64,000 nucleotides of DNA from Bacteroidales bacterium UBA5536 (GTDB taxonomy: Bacteria; Bacteroidota; Bacteroidia; Bacteroidales; F082), in NCBI GenBank assembly GCA_002426795.1, contig DINQ01000002.1, positions 121,677 to 185,676 of the forward strand. The letters run 5' to 3'. Made by a program: the position numbers and the translations under genes. Within the stretch, counting starts at the first letter, position 1. Each line of letters begins with the position of its first letter. Shown piece after piece: positions 1 to 8,211 of the stretch. Below the pieces are notes generated by a model that saw only the letters and a list, made by a program, of their open reading frames with translations, had not been told where the DNA came from and did no database searches.

Positions 1-2
1 TT

Positions 3-764
3 CGTGCCAATGGTGGTTTGGTGAAATACGCCGACCTGAAACTTCCTGATTTTCATATTGACTGGACCGAAGTCAAGCGCATGATATCAAACCGCACCCG
101 ACTGATCATCATCAACACACCACACAACCCAACCGGGAGTTTGCTGAGCGCTGCCGACCTAACACAATTGGAAACGCTGACCCGCAACACGGACATTTTG
201 GTGATCAGTGATGAGGTGTATGAGCACCTGATTTTTGATGGAATGCTGCACCAAAGTGTTTGTCGTTTTCCTGAACTGGCGCAAAGAAGCCTGGTGATCG
301 GCTCTTTTGGAAAAACATTTCATGCCACAGGCTGGAAAACAGGATTCGTAATGGCTCCAGCCCTGCTGACAGAAGAATTCAGAAAAATGCACCAGTTTGT
401 TGTGTTTGCCTCAAATACGCCGGTGCAGCATGCGCTGGCCGAATTTTTGGGTGATGAAGAAAACTATCTGCATCTGGGTAAGTTTTACCAGCAAAAACGC
501 GATTTTTTTGCCCAACAGCTCCAATCATCCCGTTTTAAGGTGGTGCCCTGTTATGGTACTTATTTTCAGCTCCTCGACTACAGCGCCATCAGTGATGAAA
601 ACGAGCTTGATTTTGCCAGGAGATTGGTCGTTGAGCATGGGATAGCCTCTGTGCCATTGTCACCTTTTTATACCAGCAAGACCGACCAAAACTTGTTACG
701 CTTTTGCTTTGCCAAAAAAGAAGAAACCCTACAAAAAGCAGCAGATATATTATGCAGGATTTAG
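3..764 (+). CDS. Methionine/glutamine aminotransferase, YbdL-like (5'-truncated by window)
   Basis: Fold-type I PLP aminotransferase. The reading frame is open to the left window edge, so the N-terminal third is missing; a TTG at 18 is only an internal codon. Visible family motifs are NTPHNPTGS, the ISDEVYEHL strand-loop holding the PLP-contacting Asp/Tyr, and the SFGKTFHATGWKTGF segment whose Lys is the Schiff-base lysine. The C-terminal CYGTYFQLLDYS and RFCFAKKEETL follow E. coli YbdL closely. YbdL-type enzymes transaminate 2-keto-4-methylthiobutyrate to methionine with glutamine or aromatic amino donors. The stop overlaps the start of the omega-amidase gene by 13 bases, which fits: glutamine transamination yields the 2-oxo acid amide that omega-amidase hydrolyses. 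Assignment to the YbdL subgroup is by recalled sequence similarity; exact donor preference is inference. Confidence 0.9.
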   Translation, partial: RANGGLVKYADLKLPDFHIDWTEVKRMISNRTRLIIINTPHNPTGSLLSAADLTQLETLTRNTDILVISDEVYEHLIFDGMLHQSVCRFPELAQRSLVIGSFGKTFHATGWKTGFVMAPALLTEEFRKMHQFVVFASNTPVQHALAEFLGDEENYLHLGKFYQQKRDFFAQQLQSSRFKVVPCYGTYFQLLDYSAISDENELDFARRLVVEHGIASVPLSPFYTSKTDQNLLRFCFAKKEETLQKAADILCRI

Positions 765-1555
765 CATTGGCCTACATACAGACCGATCTGGCCTGGGAAC
801 AACCGGAGGCAAACCGCGATCATTTGGAAGAGTTGATTGGAGCAATTTCGCCCGGTCAGGATTTGATTGTGCTTCCCGAAACATTTACAACGGGTTTTCC
901 TGTTGATCCGGCAAGTTTTGCAGAAGATGTCGGAGGACCATCAATGGATTGGATGGCCGCAATGGCAGCCAGAACGAAAGCGGTTATCACCGGGAGCATT
1001 CTGCTGAAAGCCGACAAAGGTTTTCAAAACACCTTGGTTTGGATGCAGGCTGACGGGCAATTTCAAACCTATGCCAAGCGCCATGTTTTTCGCATGGGCG
1101 GTGAGCATGAACTGATTCAGCCAGGCGACACGCTTCTGTCGGTAGAATTGAAAGGTTGGAAAATCAGGCCGCTGATTTGTTATGACCTTCGTTTTCCTGT
1201 GTGGAGCAAAAACACCTTCAAAAATGATGAATTTGGCTATGATTTGCTGATTTTTGTAGCCAATTGGCCGGCGGTAAGGTCGTATCCCTGGAATCAACTA
1301 CTGATTGCAAGGGCGATTGAAAACATGACATATGTGCTGGGGGTTAACAGGATTGGCTCTGATATTAACGGAATAGCCTACGATGGTTACTCGCAGCTCA
1401 TCAGCCCCAAAGGTTTGATTTTATCGCAAGCGGTTGCGAAAAAAGAAGCTGTTGTTGAATCCGTGCTCAGTAAAGCAGATTTGGTGAATTTGAGAACCAA
1501 GTTTAACGTAGGCCCTGATTGGGATTCGTTTGATTTACTGATGAGTAAATCGTAG
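752..1555 (+). CDS. Omega-amidase (nitrilase superfamily, YafV/Nit2-like)
   Basis: Carbon-nitrogen hydrolase of 267 residues. The catalytic triad is visible: Glu43 in LPETFTTGF, Lys109 in YAKRHVFRM, Cys143 in ICYDLRFPVW. The stretch VANWPAVRSYPW and the ARAIENMTYVLGVNRIGSD block match the YafV/Nit2 omega-amidase branch rather than general nitrilases. The enzyme hydrolyses 2-oxoglutaramate or 2-oxosuccinamate to the dicarboxylic 2-oxo acid plus ammonia. The ATG at 752 is chosen over the upstream start at 704, because homologues begin a few residues before the first beta strand. It overlaps the transaminase gene by 13 bases, so the two are likely translationally coupled and form a glutamine-transaminase/omega-amidase (methionine salvage) pair. 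Confidence 0.9.
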   Translation: MQDLALAYIQTDLAWEQPEANRDHLEELIGAISPGQDLIVLPETFTTGFPVDPASFAEDVGGPSMDWMAAMAARTKAVITGSILLKADKGFQNTLVWMQADGQFQTYAKRHVFRMGGEHELIQPGDTLLSVELKGWKIRPLICYDLRFPVWSKNTFKNDEFGYDLLIFVANWPAVRSYPWNQLLIARAIENMTYVLGVNRIGSDINGIAYDGYSQLISPKGLILSQAVAKKEAVVESVLSKADLVNLRTKFNVGPDWDSFDLLMSKS

Positions 1556-1613
1556 AAAATAGCTAATTGATTCTGGTTTTTTTACTGCGAATCAAATGCT
1601 TGTCGAAGAACAA

Positions 1614-1646
1614 TTTGCCAATTGAAGGCAATTAATGATAATTTTA
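1614..1646 (+). promoter_or_regulatory. Bacteroidetes-type promoter for trkA-trkH
   Basis: A TTTG at 1614-1617 (-33 box), a 21-base spacer and TAATTTTA at 1639-1646 (-7 box, one mismatch to TAnnTTTG) lie in the 110-base gap before trkA. The predicted start is about 13 bases before the ATG, so the leader is very short. Based on the known Bacteroidetes sigma-A consensus. Confidence 0.5.
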
Positions 1647-1665
1647 CCGCCTCAAATCATACAAA

Positions 1666-3006
1666 ATGAATATAGTTATCGCTGGCGATGGTGAAGTTGG
1701 CTTGCACCTTGCCGAAGCTCTTGTCAATAGCAACCATAATATTACCATTGTCGATCCGCATGAGGATTTATTGAAGATGATAGAAACCCATGCCGATTTG
1801 ATGACAATCACAGGCGACTCAACTTCGATTGGCGTACTGCAACGTGCCAATGTCAAGAAGGCTGATCTGGTTATCTCGGTCGTACACGACGAGCACATTA
1901 ACCTGATGACCGCCATACTGGCCAAAAAACTTGGTGCTCAAAAGGTGATTGCCCGTGTAAATACCATGGAAAACCTCAGTGCCGAAAGTTGGCGTATTTA
2001 TCAAGAGTTGGGTATCGATGGTTTGGTTTCGCCCGAAGACATTGCGGCGCAGGAAATCATCAACCTTCTTAAACAGACTGCAGCAACTGAAGTTTTTGAT
2101 TTTTCAGGCGGGAAACTTCAGCTTTTCATGATCAAGCTCGAAAAGGGTGCTTTGGTGCTTAACAAGAGTTTGAACGAAATCGCAAACGAATACAAATATC
2201 TCGATTTTAGAGCGATCGCGATTCACCGTAAACGCCAAACATTCATTCCGAAAGGTGATGACACTTTTCACGAAAACGATCTATCTTACGTAATTACCAA
2301 GCCTGAGGCCATCAAAGACCTGATCAGGCTGGGTGGAAAAGTGCAACACGACATTCACAATGTTATGATTATTGGTGGCGGCCGCGTAGGACGAATGACG
2401 GCCAAACGACTCGAAAAGGACATGAATATCAAGCTTATTGAAAAGAATAAGGAGCGGTGTATTCAGTTGACAGATTATCTCGAAGATACTTTGATTGTGA
2501 ATGGTGATGCCCGTAGTATTCAATTACTTGAGGATGAAGATATCCGGTCGATGGATGCTTTTATTGCTGTTACCGACAACACCGAAACAAATATCCTGAC
2601 TTGCTTGCATGCCCGCACCTATGGCGTGAAAAAAACCATTGCGCTGGTCGAAAACATCGATTATATCGATATCTCGCAAAACATTGGAATTGATACCATT
2701 ATCAACAAAAAGTTGATTGCTGCCAGCTACATGGTTCGCTATACAATGGGTGCTGAAGTTACTTCGTTGAAGTGTCTGAGCGGTATCGATGCCGATGCCA
2801 TGGAGCTCGTGGCAAGACCCGGATCTGTTGTAACACGCAAACCTATCCGAAAATTGAACATCCCCGAAGGAGCGATCATCGGTGGAATTGTGCGCAACGA
2901 CGAAGGCCATATTGCTGTTGGTGATTTCCAGATTGAAGAGAATGACAAGGTGGTCGTTTTTGCCTTGCCGGAGGCCATACATAAGATTGAAAAAATGTTT
3001 AACTAG
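1666..3006 (+). CDS. trkA: Trk potassium uptake system NAD-binding protein TrkA
   Basis: A 446-residue protein with the full two-repeat TrkA architecture: RCK/TrkA-N Rossmann domain 1 starts at residue 1 with GDGEVG (7-12), followed by a TrkA-C domain. A second Rossmann domain starts near residue 230 with GGGRVG (237-242), followed by a second TrkA-C domain that runs to the end. It is a cytoplasmic peripheral subunit that binds NAD(H)/ATP and gates the TrkH channel. The potassium channel gene trkH starts 27 bases downstream on the same strand, which confirms the pairing. Length and domain order are normal for the family. Confidence 0.96.
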   Translation: MNIVIAGDGEVGLHLAEALVNSNHNITIVDPHEDLLKMIETHADLMTITGDSTSIGVLQRANVKKADLVISVVHDEHINLMTAILAKKLGAQKVIARVNTMENLSAESWRIYQELGIDGLVSPEDIAAQEIINLLKQTAATEVFDFSGGKLQLFMIKLEKGALVLNKSLNEIANEYKYLDFRAIAIHRKRQTFIPKGDDTFHENDLSYVITKPEAIKDLIRLGGKVQHDIHNVMIIGGGRVGRMTAKRLEKDMNIKLIEKNKERCIQLTDYLEDTLIVNGDARSIQLLEDEDIRSMDAFIAVTDNTETNILTCLHARTYGVKKTIALVENIDYIDISQNIGIDTIINKKLIAASYMVRYTMGAEVTSLKCLSGIDADAMELVARPGSVVTRKPIRKLNIPEGAIIGGIVRNDEGHIAVGDFQIEENDKVVVFALPEAIHKIEKMFN

Positions 3007-3033
3007 CACAGCGGTGCGTCGCAAAACTAATTA

Positions 3034-4497
3034 ATGGGGACTTTTTATAAGGAGATCAATTTTGCAATAATTATCCGGGTCATCAGCCTGTTGTTGCTCA
3101 TAGAGGGCTTGTTTATGCTGTCGGGTCTTCCTTTTACCTATTTCTATTGTGGCGACGAATGTTTTGCATTGCCCACGGCGGCAGTTATTACCATTTTGTC
3201 AGGTGGACTGCTGTTTTTTCTGACCAGAAATGCCTCTAAAAATTTAGGCAAACGAGAAGGATACATTATTGTGTCGTTTACCTGGATACTGATTTCACTT
3301 TTTGGAGCTTTGCCTTATTACATCAGCGGTACGATTCCTGATTTTACGGATGCTTTTTTTGAAACCATTTCGGGTTTTACCACAACCGGATCAACCATCA
3401 TCATCGACATCGAATCGATGCCCAAAGATTTGTTGTTTTGGCGAAGCATGACGCATTGGTTAGGTGGCATGGGGATTATCGTGCTGTCTGTGGCCATATT
3501 GCCTTTGCTAGGTATTGGCGGCATGCAACTGTTTATGGCTGAGATGCCGGGTGTTACTTACGACAAACTCCACCCGCGAATCACAGCTACGGCAAAACGG
3601 CTTTGGGGAATTTATGTATTGCTGACCGCAATCCAAACGGGTTTGCTCTGGCTTGGTGAGATGAATTTTTTCGATGCCATTAACCATGCTTTTGCCACCA
3701 TGGCCACAGGCGGCTTTTCAACCAAAAATGACAGTATTGCCTCCTTTTCGCCCTATTCGCAATACGTCATTATCATTTTTATGATTTTGGCGGGAACCAA
3801 TTTTACACTCCATTATTTTGCCTTGCATGGAAAAGTTGCCAAGGTGTTTAAAGACGAAGAATACCGTGGCTATATTAGCATCATCGCTGTTACAACGATT
3901 TTAATTACAGTAGGATTGGTGATTTCCGGGAATTTTGGCACAGAGCTGGCATTTCGCGACGCTTTGTTTACGGTTGTATCAATCTTAACAACTACCGGAT
4001 TTGCAACAGCCAATTACCTGATGTGGCCTACAATTTTGTGGATGTTGATTTTGGTACTGATGTTTATGGGCGGAAGCGCAGGCTCTACCGGTGGTGGTAT
4101 AAAGATTATCCGTCAGATGCTGTTGCTCAAAAATTCCTGGATGGAATTGCGCAGATCCATTCACCCAAACGCCATTTTGCCGGTGAAATTCAACAGGCGC
4201 TCTGTTCCACAGGACATCATTTATAAAGTGATGGCCTTTTTCCTGATGTATGTGCTCATTTTTTCGGTCGGAATGATCATTCTTTCGGCCTTGGGACTTG
4301 ATTTTCAAACAGCTGTGGGCGCTTCTATTGCCTGTCTTGGAAATATCGGCCCGGGAATCGGCCATGTGGGTCCCGTGGACAATTATGCCTTTATGCCTGT
4401 GGCGGCCAAATGGCTACTTTCGTTTCTGATGTTGCTCGGTCGACTGGAGTTGTTTACTGTGTTAATTCTCTTTTCTCCCCATTTTTGGCGGAGGTAA
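3034..4497 (+). CDS. trkH: Trk potassium uptake channel subunit TrkH
   Basis: A 487-residue polytopic inner-membrane protein with the superfamily-K-transporter plan of four membrane-pore-membrane repeats. The pore loops are recognisable: TTTGSTI, MATGGFST, TTTGFAT and CLGNIGPG near the C-terminus. The ending RLELFTVLILFSPHFWRR is the standard TrkH terminus. It takes up K+ in response to TrkA. No fusion or truncation is seen. It is co-transcribed with trkA (27-base gap). Confidence 0.96.
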   Translation: MGTFYKEINFAIIIRVISLLLLIEGLFMLSGLPFTYFYCGDECFALPTAAVITILSGGLLFFLTRNASKNLGKREGYIIVSFTWILISLFGALPYYISGTIPDFTDAFFETISGFTTTGSTIIIDIESMPKDLLFWRSMTHWLGGMGIIVLSVAILPLLGIGGMQLFMAEMPGVTYDKLHPRITATAKRLWGIYVLLTAIQTGLLWLGEMNFFDAINHAFATMATGGFSTKNDSIASFSPYSQYVIIIFMILAGTNFTLHYFALHGKVAKVFKDEEYRGYISIIAVTTILITVGLVISGNFGTELAFRDALFTVVSILTTTGFATANYLMWPTILWMLILVLMFMGGSAGSTGGGIKIIRQMLLLKNSWMELRRSIHPNAILPVKFNRRSVPQDIIYKVMAFFLMYVLIFSVGMIILSALGLDFQTAVGASIACLGNIGPGIGHVGPVDNYAFMPVAAKWLLSFLMLLGRLELFTVLILFSPHFWRR

Positions 4498-4595
4498 GCA
4501 AGGCATTTGTTCGAAATACATTGGCGCCAATAACAGTCCATTTTTGTGCAAACAGATTATTTCTCAATAAATACTTCATGTTTTGCGCTTTTTAC

Positions 4596-4626
4596 TTGCT
4601 ATTTAGAATGGTTCCGGTTACTTTTG
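4596..4626 (+). promoter_or_regulatory. Bacteroidetes-type promoter for the 4676 lipoprotein
   Basis: TTG at 4596-4598, a 20-base spacer and an exact -7 box TACTTTTG at 4619-4626. The predicted start is about 40 bases before the ATG at 4676. It separates this gene from the trk operon. Confidence 0.55.
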
Positions 4627-4675
4627 CATAGATATCTTAAAACTGCCATCTAATTTGAAATCAATACATGAACCT

Positions 4676-5224
4676 ATGAAAACCCTTACTAAAATTTTAT
4701 TCTTATTAGCCTTTGTTGCTTTGGTTACACCGGGCTGCGAAAAGGCCAAAGATTTGTTGGACGTAAAATTTAAAGCCGACTTTAAAACAGATTTAAATGT
4801 TGATATTCCCGCAGGAACCCAGCGATCTTTGAATGCCAGTTTCTATGAGGAAGCAACAATTGATCCCAACTCTAACTCTGACTTTGCTCAGTATGCCAAT
4901 AACATCAAGGATATACAGATCAATGGTGTTACTGCGAAGGTGTTAACCATTAACAAAGACGTTACGCTGACTTCTGCCAATCTCACGGTTTCTTCTACTG
5001 GCTTAAATTCTGGTGTTTGGACATATACCAACCAACCCATTACTGTTGGAACTGAACTTACACTTGGAAACGAAAACGGACAATGGGACAACGTACAGGC
5101 TATTTTGAACAGCCAGAATGTATTTACTGTTGTTTTGAGCGGTGAAGCTGATCAGGATGACGTACAGTTTACCCTGGAGGTGACTATTTCAACCACCATC
5201 ACAGCAAATCCTCTTGGAAGCTAA
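4676..5224 (+). CDS. Small exported lipoprotein of unknown function
   Basis: 182 residues from the ATG at 4676; an in-frame ATG at 4655 would add seven residues in front of the signal peptide and is less likely. A basic N-terminus, a hydrophobic core and Cys21 (VTPGC) form a lipoprotein signal. The mature part is rich in Thr, Asn and Val, with regular beta-type alternation (DVKFKADFKTDLNVDIPAG, then several TLTS/TV strands), suggesting a beta-sandwich. I do not recognise the family. It sits alone between the trk operon and ssb, with its own promoter in front and a shared terminator behind. Confidence 0.75.
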   Translation: MKTLTKILFLLAFVALVTPGCEKAKDLLDVKFKADFKTDLNVDIPAGTQRSLNASFYEEATIDPNSNSDFAQYANNIKDIQINGVTAKVLTINKDVTLTSANLTVSSTGLNSGVWTYTNQPITVGTELTLGNENGQWDNVQAILNSQNVFTVVLSGEADQDDVQFTLEVTISTTITANPLGS

Positions 5225-5237
5225 AAAGTACATTAAA

Positions 5238-5275
5238 AAAAAGAAGGCTGTCTCAAAAAGGCAGCCTTCTTTTTT
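5238..5275. terminator. Bidirectional intrinsic terminator
   Basis: AAGAAGGCTG (5241-5250) pairs with CAGCCTTCTT (5262-5271), flanked by an A-run on the left and a T-run on the right. It lies between the convergent lipoprotein gene and ssb and can serve both. Confidence 0.85.
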
Positions 5276-5289
5276 TGATGAAAGTTCGT

Positions 5290-5619
5290 TTACGAAATGG
5301 CGATTAGTTGATTGACGACCACTTCAACAGTCTGTCGCTTGTTGCCATCCTTGTCTTCCCAGTTGCGGCTGGTGAGTTTGCCGCCGATGGCGACTTCCTT
5401 ACCCTTTTTCACGATTTTCTCAACGATGTCTGCGGTTTTTCCCCAGGCGATGATGTTGTGCCATTGGGTTTCTTCCACGCGTTCGCCCTTCTGGTTGTAG
5501 TAATAATCGTTGGTGGCGAGTGTGAAGCGTGCCAGCTTGCGGTTGTTGTCGAATGATTTGATTTCGGGTTCGATTCCCGGGCGTCCGATCAGTTGGACAT
5601 TGTTTCTCATTGTTGTCAT
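5290..5619 (-). CDS. ssb: Single-stranded DNA-binding protein (short, tail-less)
   Basis: A 109-residue OB-fold SSB: MRNNVQLIGRPGIEPE start, KLARFTLATNDYYYN, the ETQWHNIIAWGK core and the KGKEVAIGGKLTSRNWEDK segment. It binds ssDNA during replication and repair. The protein ends directly after the last OB-fold strand (VVNQLIAIS). The Gly/Pro-rich linker and the acidic DDDIPF-like tip of canonical SSB, which recruits partner proteins, are absent. There is no sign of a frameshift: the stop is followed at once by the shared terminator. It may therefore be a secondary SSB, with a full-length copy elsewhere; that is inference. Two starts are possible, ATG at 5619 or at 5610. Confidence 0.92.
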   Translation of the reverse strand: MTTMRNNVQLIGRPGIEPEIKSFDNNRKLARFTLATNDYYYNQKGERVEETQWHNIIAWGKTADIVEKIVKKGKEVAIGGKLTSRNWEDKDGNKRQTVEVVVNQLIAIS

Positions 5620-5679
5620 GATTTCAAGTATTTAATGAATGATTAAATGGGTGAGTTTTGTTGTAAAAGAACGATGATG

Positions 5680-5687
5680 CAAAGATA
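5680..5687 (-). promoter_or_regulatory. -7 box for ssb
   Basis: On the minus strand, TATCTTTG is an exact match to TAnnTTTG, giving a leader of about 55 bases to the ssb ATG. No clear -33 TTG at standard spacing. Just upstream (5749-5760 on plus) is the short palindrome CGTTTGTAAACG, a possible operator. Confidence 0.5.
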
Positions 5688-5802
5688 GATGCGGTTTTTT
5701 CGGATAGTCGTATAAATAACGAGTGTATCCGTATATTATCGTTAACAACCGTTTGTAAACGAATAAAATACAGAAAACCAGCGAGATAAGAAAAAAGAGT
5801 TT

Positions 5803-6642
5803 TCAGGAAAGTACAGTCACTAAAAGCATGGCAGCCTCACAAAGCTGCTGGTTTCCGTTCATTTTCACCGAATGGAAGTAATCAGATTTGTTGCGAAAAG
5901 TATTGGTAAAGAACTGCCAACCCAGGGCTGCAGGAACCAAAACATGGGCCGTGGGCGTTTTGGTTGGTGGCACTTCTGACCGTTGCCAGCTTTGTTGCCG
6001 AAAAACAAAGGAATATTTTAACCGGGCCTCACCTGTAAATTCAACCAGCAAATGATCGCCCTCTGCACCGCCCACCCGAGCCACCTGCTGCAGGTGAAAA
6101 GGCATGCCCATCATAAAGGTGTCGTAAACAGGTTCTATGAAGCGTTCTGACAACAACAAGGGTCTTTCTGTAGCAAGTCGCATTTGCTGTTGGTGATGCC
6201 ATTTTTCGGTATAGTCACGGGCAATATCAAACCAGTTGGCCGAAACCTGTTCGCCTGCCCAGCTCACAGCAAAAACTGCATCGTCTTCACTTTTCAGGCG
6301 GGTAAACAGCTCGTAAACTTCCTGTTCGTATTTTTTGAGCAGTTCGATAAGCAAACGCGGGCTGATCCGCTGGAAAGCCTGCATCCAACTCCTGTTCAAC
6401 TGCTGAACCGCCTCAATAAGCGCCTCATTCGAGTCGAAATGGTTTTGAAATTCGCTGTTTTGGTAATGATCACGCTGTATCGACAACCTACGCATAGATC
6501 CATCTAATATATGAGCCGCCAGGTCTTTTACTGTGCGGTCTCCCACCGATGTTTTCAGTAGCCATTCTTCGGCTTTGAGGTCGGCCAGAAAGTAAATCAA
6601 TTCTTGATTGAGGTCCGTAAATAGTGGGAGCGTTTCTATCAT
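5803..6642 (-). CDS. DinB-fold / maleylpyruvate isomerase-like protein
   Basis: 279 residues from the ATG at 6642; the frame stays open to 6723, but the extra 27 residues look untranslated. The N-terminal half has the four-helix DinB/MDMPI_N layout: VGDRTVKDLAAHILDG, a classic DinB motif with its metal-ligand His, and later EKWHHQQQMR, which supplies the second ligand set. In actinobacteria such proteins use mycothiol; Bacteroidetes do not make mycothiol, so the cofactor and substrate here are unknown (possibly another thiol). It is a single gene with no operon partner. Family assignment is fairly secure; function is not. Confidence 0.75.
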   Translation of the reverse strand: MIETLPLFTDLNQELIYFLADLKAEEWLLKTSVGDRTVKDLAAHILDGSMRRLSIQRDHYQNSEFQNHFDSNEALIEAVQQLNRSWMQAFQRISPRLLIELLKKYEQEVYELFTRLKSEDDAVFAVSWAGEQVSANWFDIARDYTEKWHHQQQMRLATERPLLLSERFIEPVYDTFMMGMPFHLQQVARVGGAEGDHLLVEFTGEARLKYSFVFRQQSWQRSEVPPTKTPTAHVLVPAALGWQFFTNTFRNKSDYFHSVKMNGNQQLCEAAMLLVTVLS

Positions 6643-6883
6643 GCTTAATCTAGTTGGCGGTTTGATTTTGAGTAAGCTGTAAAAGTAATTCAAATCATGC
6701 ACAAAAATGACTCCTGAAAACAATTTTGGCGGTGAATTTCGACCAACTTATTTTAAGTTTTTTTTAAGAAAATTTAATAAATATTAACAAAACCAAGTAG
6801 TTGATAAAATGGGCGTGGGTTTTTAAGTAAAAAACATAAATAACTGTTATACAAGAATTTAGTACTTTTTTACTTATCAAAAA

Positions 6884-6897
6884 GTGATATATATCAA
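6884..6897 (+). promoter_or_regulatory. FNR/CRP-family-like operator upstream of the cytochrome cluster
   Basis: GTGAT-ATAT-ATCAA differs from the FNR consensus TTGAT-N4-ATCAA in one of ten fixed positions. It contains the perfect 12-base palindrome TGATATATATCA. It lies 162 bases before the hexaheme gene. A second inverted repeat, CAAATGT-N5-ACATTTG, occurs at 6932-6950. The 335-base gap 6724-7058 is AT-rich and otherwise holds no gene; no exact -7 box was found in it. Confidence 0.4.
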
Positions 6898-7058
6898 CTA
6901 AATGCGTTGTTTATTTCGTTTTTATGAAAATCAAATGTCATTAACATTTGGTTGCAGGGTGTTTGTGATCTAATTAACATTGCATTGTAAAAATGGCTAC
7001 AGAAAAGTCATTGAAAAAAATTGAAGAATTCATAAAGATAAACCAAAAACCATAAAGT

Positions 7059-8114
7059 ATGAAAAAGATGAACAAATTTATGATGATGTTTGCGATCGCG
7101 TTGATGGCAGCATTTACATTCGTATCATGTACAAAAGAAGGTCCTGCTGGTCCTGCCGGTAAAGACGGTGTTGACGGAGAAAATGGCATCAATGGTGTTG
7201 ATGGCACAGCTACCTGTGTTCAGTGCCATGACAATTCTCAAACCTTGTTTGCAAAAACCAACCAATGGGAGCATTCAACACATGCCACTGGTGGAAATTT
7301 TGAGCGCAATACCGGTGACTGTGCTACTTGTCATACAAGTCAGGGATTTTTGGGCTTCCACAATGGAACCTACGATCCAACAGCTGAAGGAGCTGCAATC
7401 AGCAATCCAAACCCACCTAACTGCTACACCTGTCACAATATTCACAGCACTTATACTACAGACGACTGGGCTTTGACAATGAGCGGTCCGGTTACTTTGT
7501 ACAACACAACAGAAACACCTGATTTTGGTAATGGAAGCATGTGTGCTAATTGCCACCAGGGTCGACCAGTTGAACCATTCCCTGCAGTAGGTGGTGCTGA
7601 TATTACTATCACCAGCAGCCGTTATGGTGTTCACCATGGACCACAAGCTAACGTAGTTAAAGGTGTTGGATTGTTTATGCCCGGTACTGGCTATGCCAAC
7701 TCTGCTCACAGTAATATTTCGAACACCTGTGTTACTTGTCACATGGCAGAAGCTTATGGAACACAGGCTGGCGGACACACCATGTACTTGGGCTATGATT
7801 ACCATGGAACTGCTGAATTGAATACTGCTGGTTGTGCAACCTGCCACAGCGACATTGACGGCATGCTTGCAGCTACAGAAGCTTTACAGGAAGAAGTAGC
7901 AGCCTTGTTAGCTGACCTGAAGACCAGACTCGACGAACTGGGAGCAACTAACCCTGGAAGCGACAACTCAGTTTCAGGAACCTTTGCTCCTGAAGTTGCA
8001 GGTGCAGTTTTGAACTACAAAGCACTTACCGAAGACCGCAGTTTAGGTGTTCATAACCCAACTTATGTTAAGAAAGTCTTGAACAATACTATTGCTGCTC
8101 TTCCTGCAAAATAA
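7059..8114 (+). CDS. Hexaheme c-type cytochrome lipoprotein with collagen-like N-terminus
   Basis: 351 residues. The lipoprotein signal ends at Cys24 (TFVSC) and is followed by a glycine-triplet stretch of about seven Gly-X-Y repeats (residues 28-49, starting GPAGPAGKDG). Six CXXCH heme-binding motifs follow at residues 53, 88, 122, 162, 224 and 259. The C-terminal tail (about 265-300) is a predicted amphipathic helix rich in Glu, Ala and Leu. The protein is expected in the periplasm or on the outer membrane, lipid-anchored, with the triplet stretch acting as a stalk or trimeriser. It is first in a run of redox genes and is followed by its own strong terminator. I do not recognise a named family; function as an electron carrier is inferred from the heme motifs and neighbours. 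Confidence 0.9.
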   Translation: MKKMNKFMMMFAIALMAAFTFVSCTKEGPAGPAGKDGVDGENGINGVDGTATCVQCHDNSQTLFAKTNQWEHSTHATGGNFERNTGDCATCHTSQGFLGFHNGTYDPTAEGAAISNPNPPNCYTCHNIHSTYTTDDWALTMSGPVTLYNTTETPDFGNGSMCANCHQGRPVEPFPAVGGADITITSSRYGVHHGPQANVVKGVGLFMPGTGYANSAHSNISNTCVTCHMAEAYGTQAGGHTMYLGYDYHGTAELNTAGCATCHSDIDGMLAATEALQEEVAALLADLKTRLDELGATNPGSDNSVSGTFAPEVAGAVLNYKALTEDRSLGVHNPTYVKKVLNNTIAALPAK

Positions 8115-8144
8115 AGTTTGAACAATAGCAATTAATGAATATCG

Positions 8145-8177
8145 AGGAGCAGGTTTTTACGAAAACCTGCTCCTTTT
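8145..8177 (+). terminator. Strong intrinsic terminator/attenuator after the hexaheme gene
   Basis: Perfect 13-base stem AGGAGCAGGTTTT (8145-8157) with AAAACCTGCTCCT (8162-8174), a 4-base TACG loop and a T-tail. It sits between the hexaheme gene and the rest of the cluster, so downstream genes are either expressed by read-through or have their own promoter. Confidence 0.85.
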
Positions 8178-8211
8178 AATGAAACTGATAAATACCTAAA
8201 ATGCACGTCCC

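Noticed and set aside
4521..4530. Perfect palindrome TTGGCGCCAA in the gap after trkH
   Set aside because: Isolated 10-mer with no promoter element at the right distance; expected by chance at this scale.
4410..4631. 73-codon plus-strand ORF overlapping the trkH end
   Set aside because: Most of it lies in another frame of trkH and the rest crosses the promoter of the next gene; no recognisable protein.
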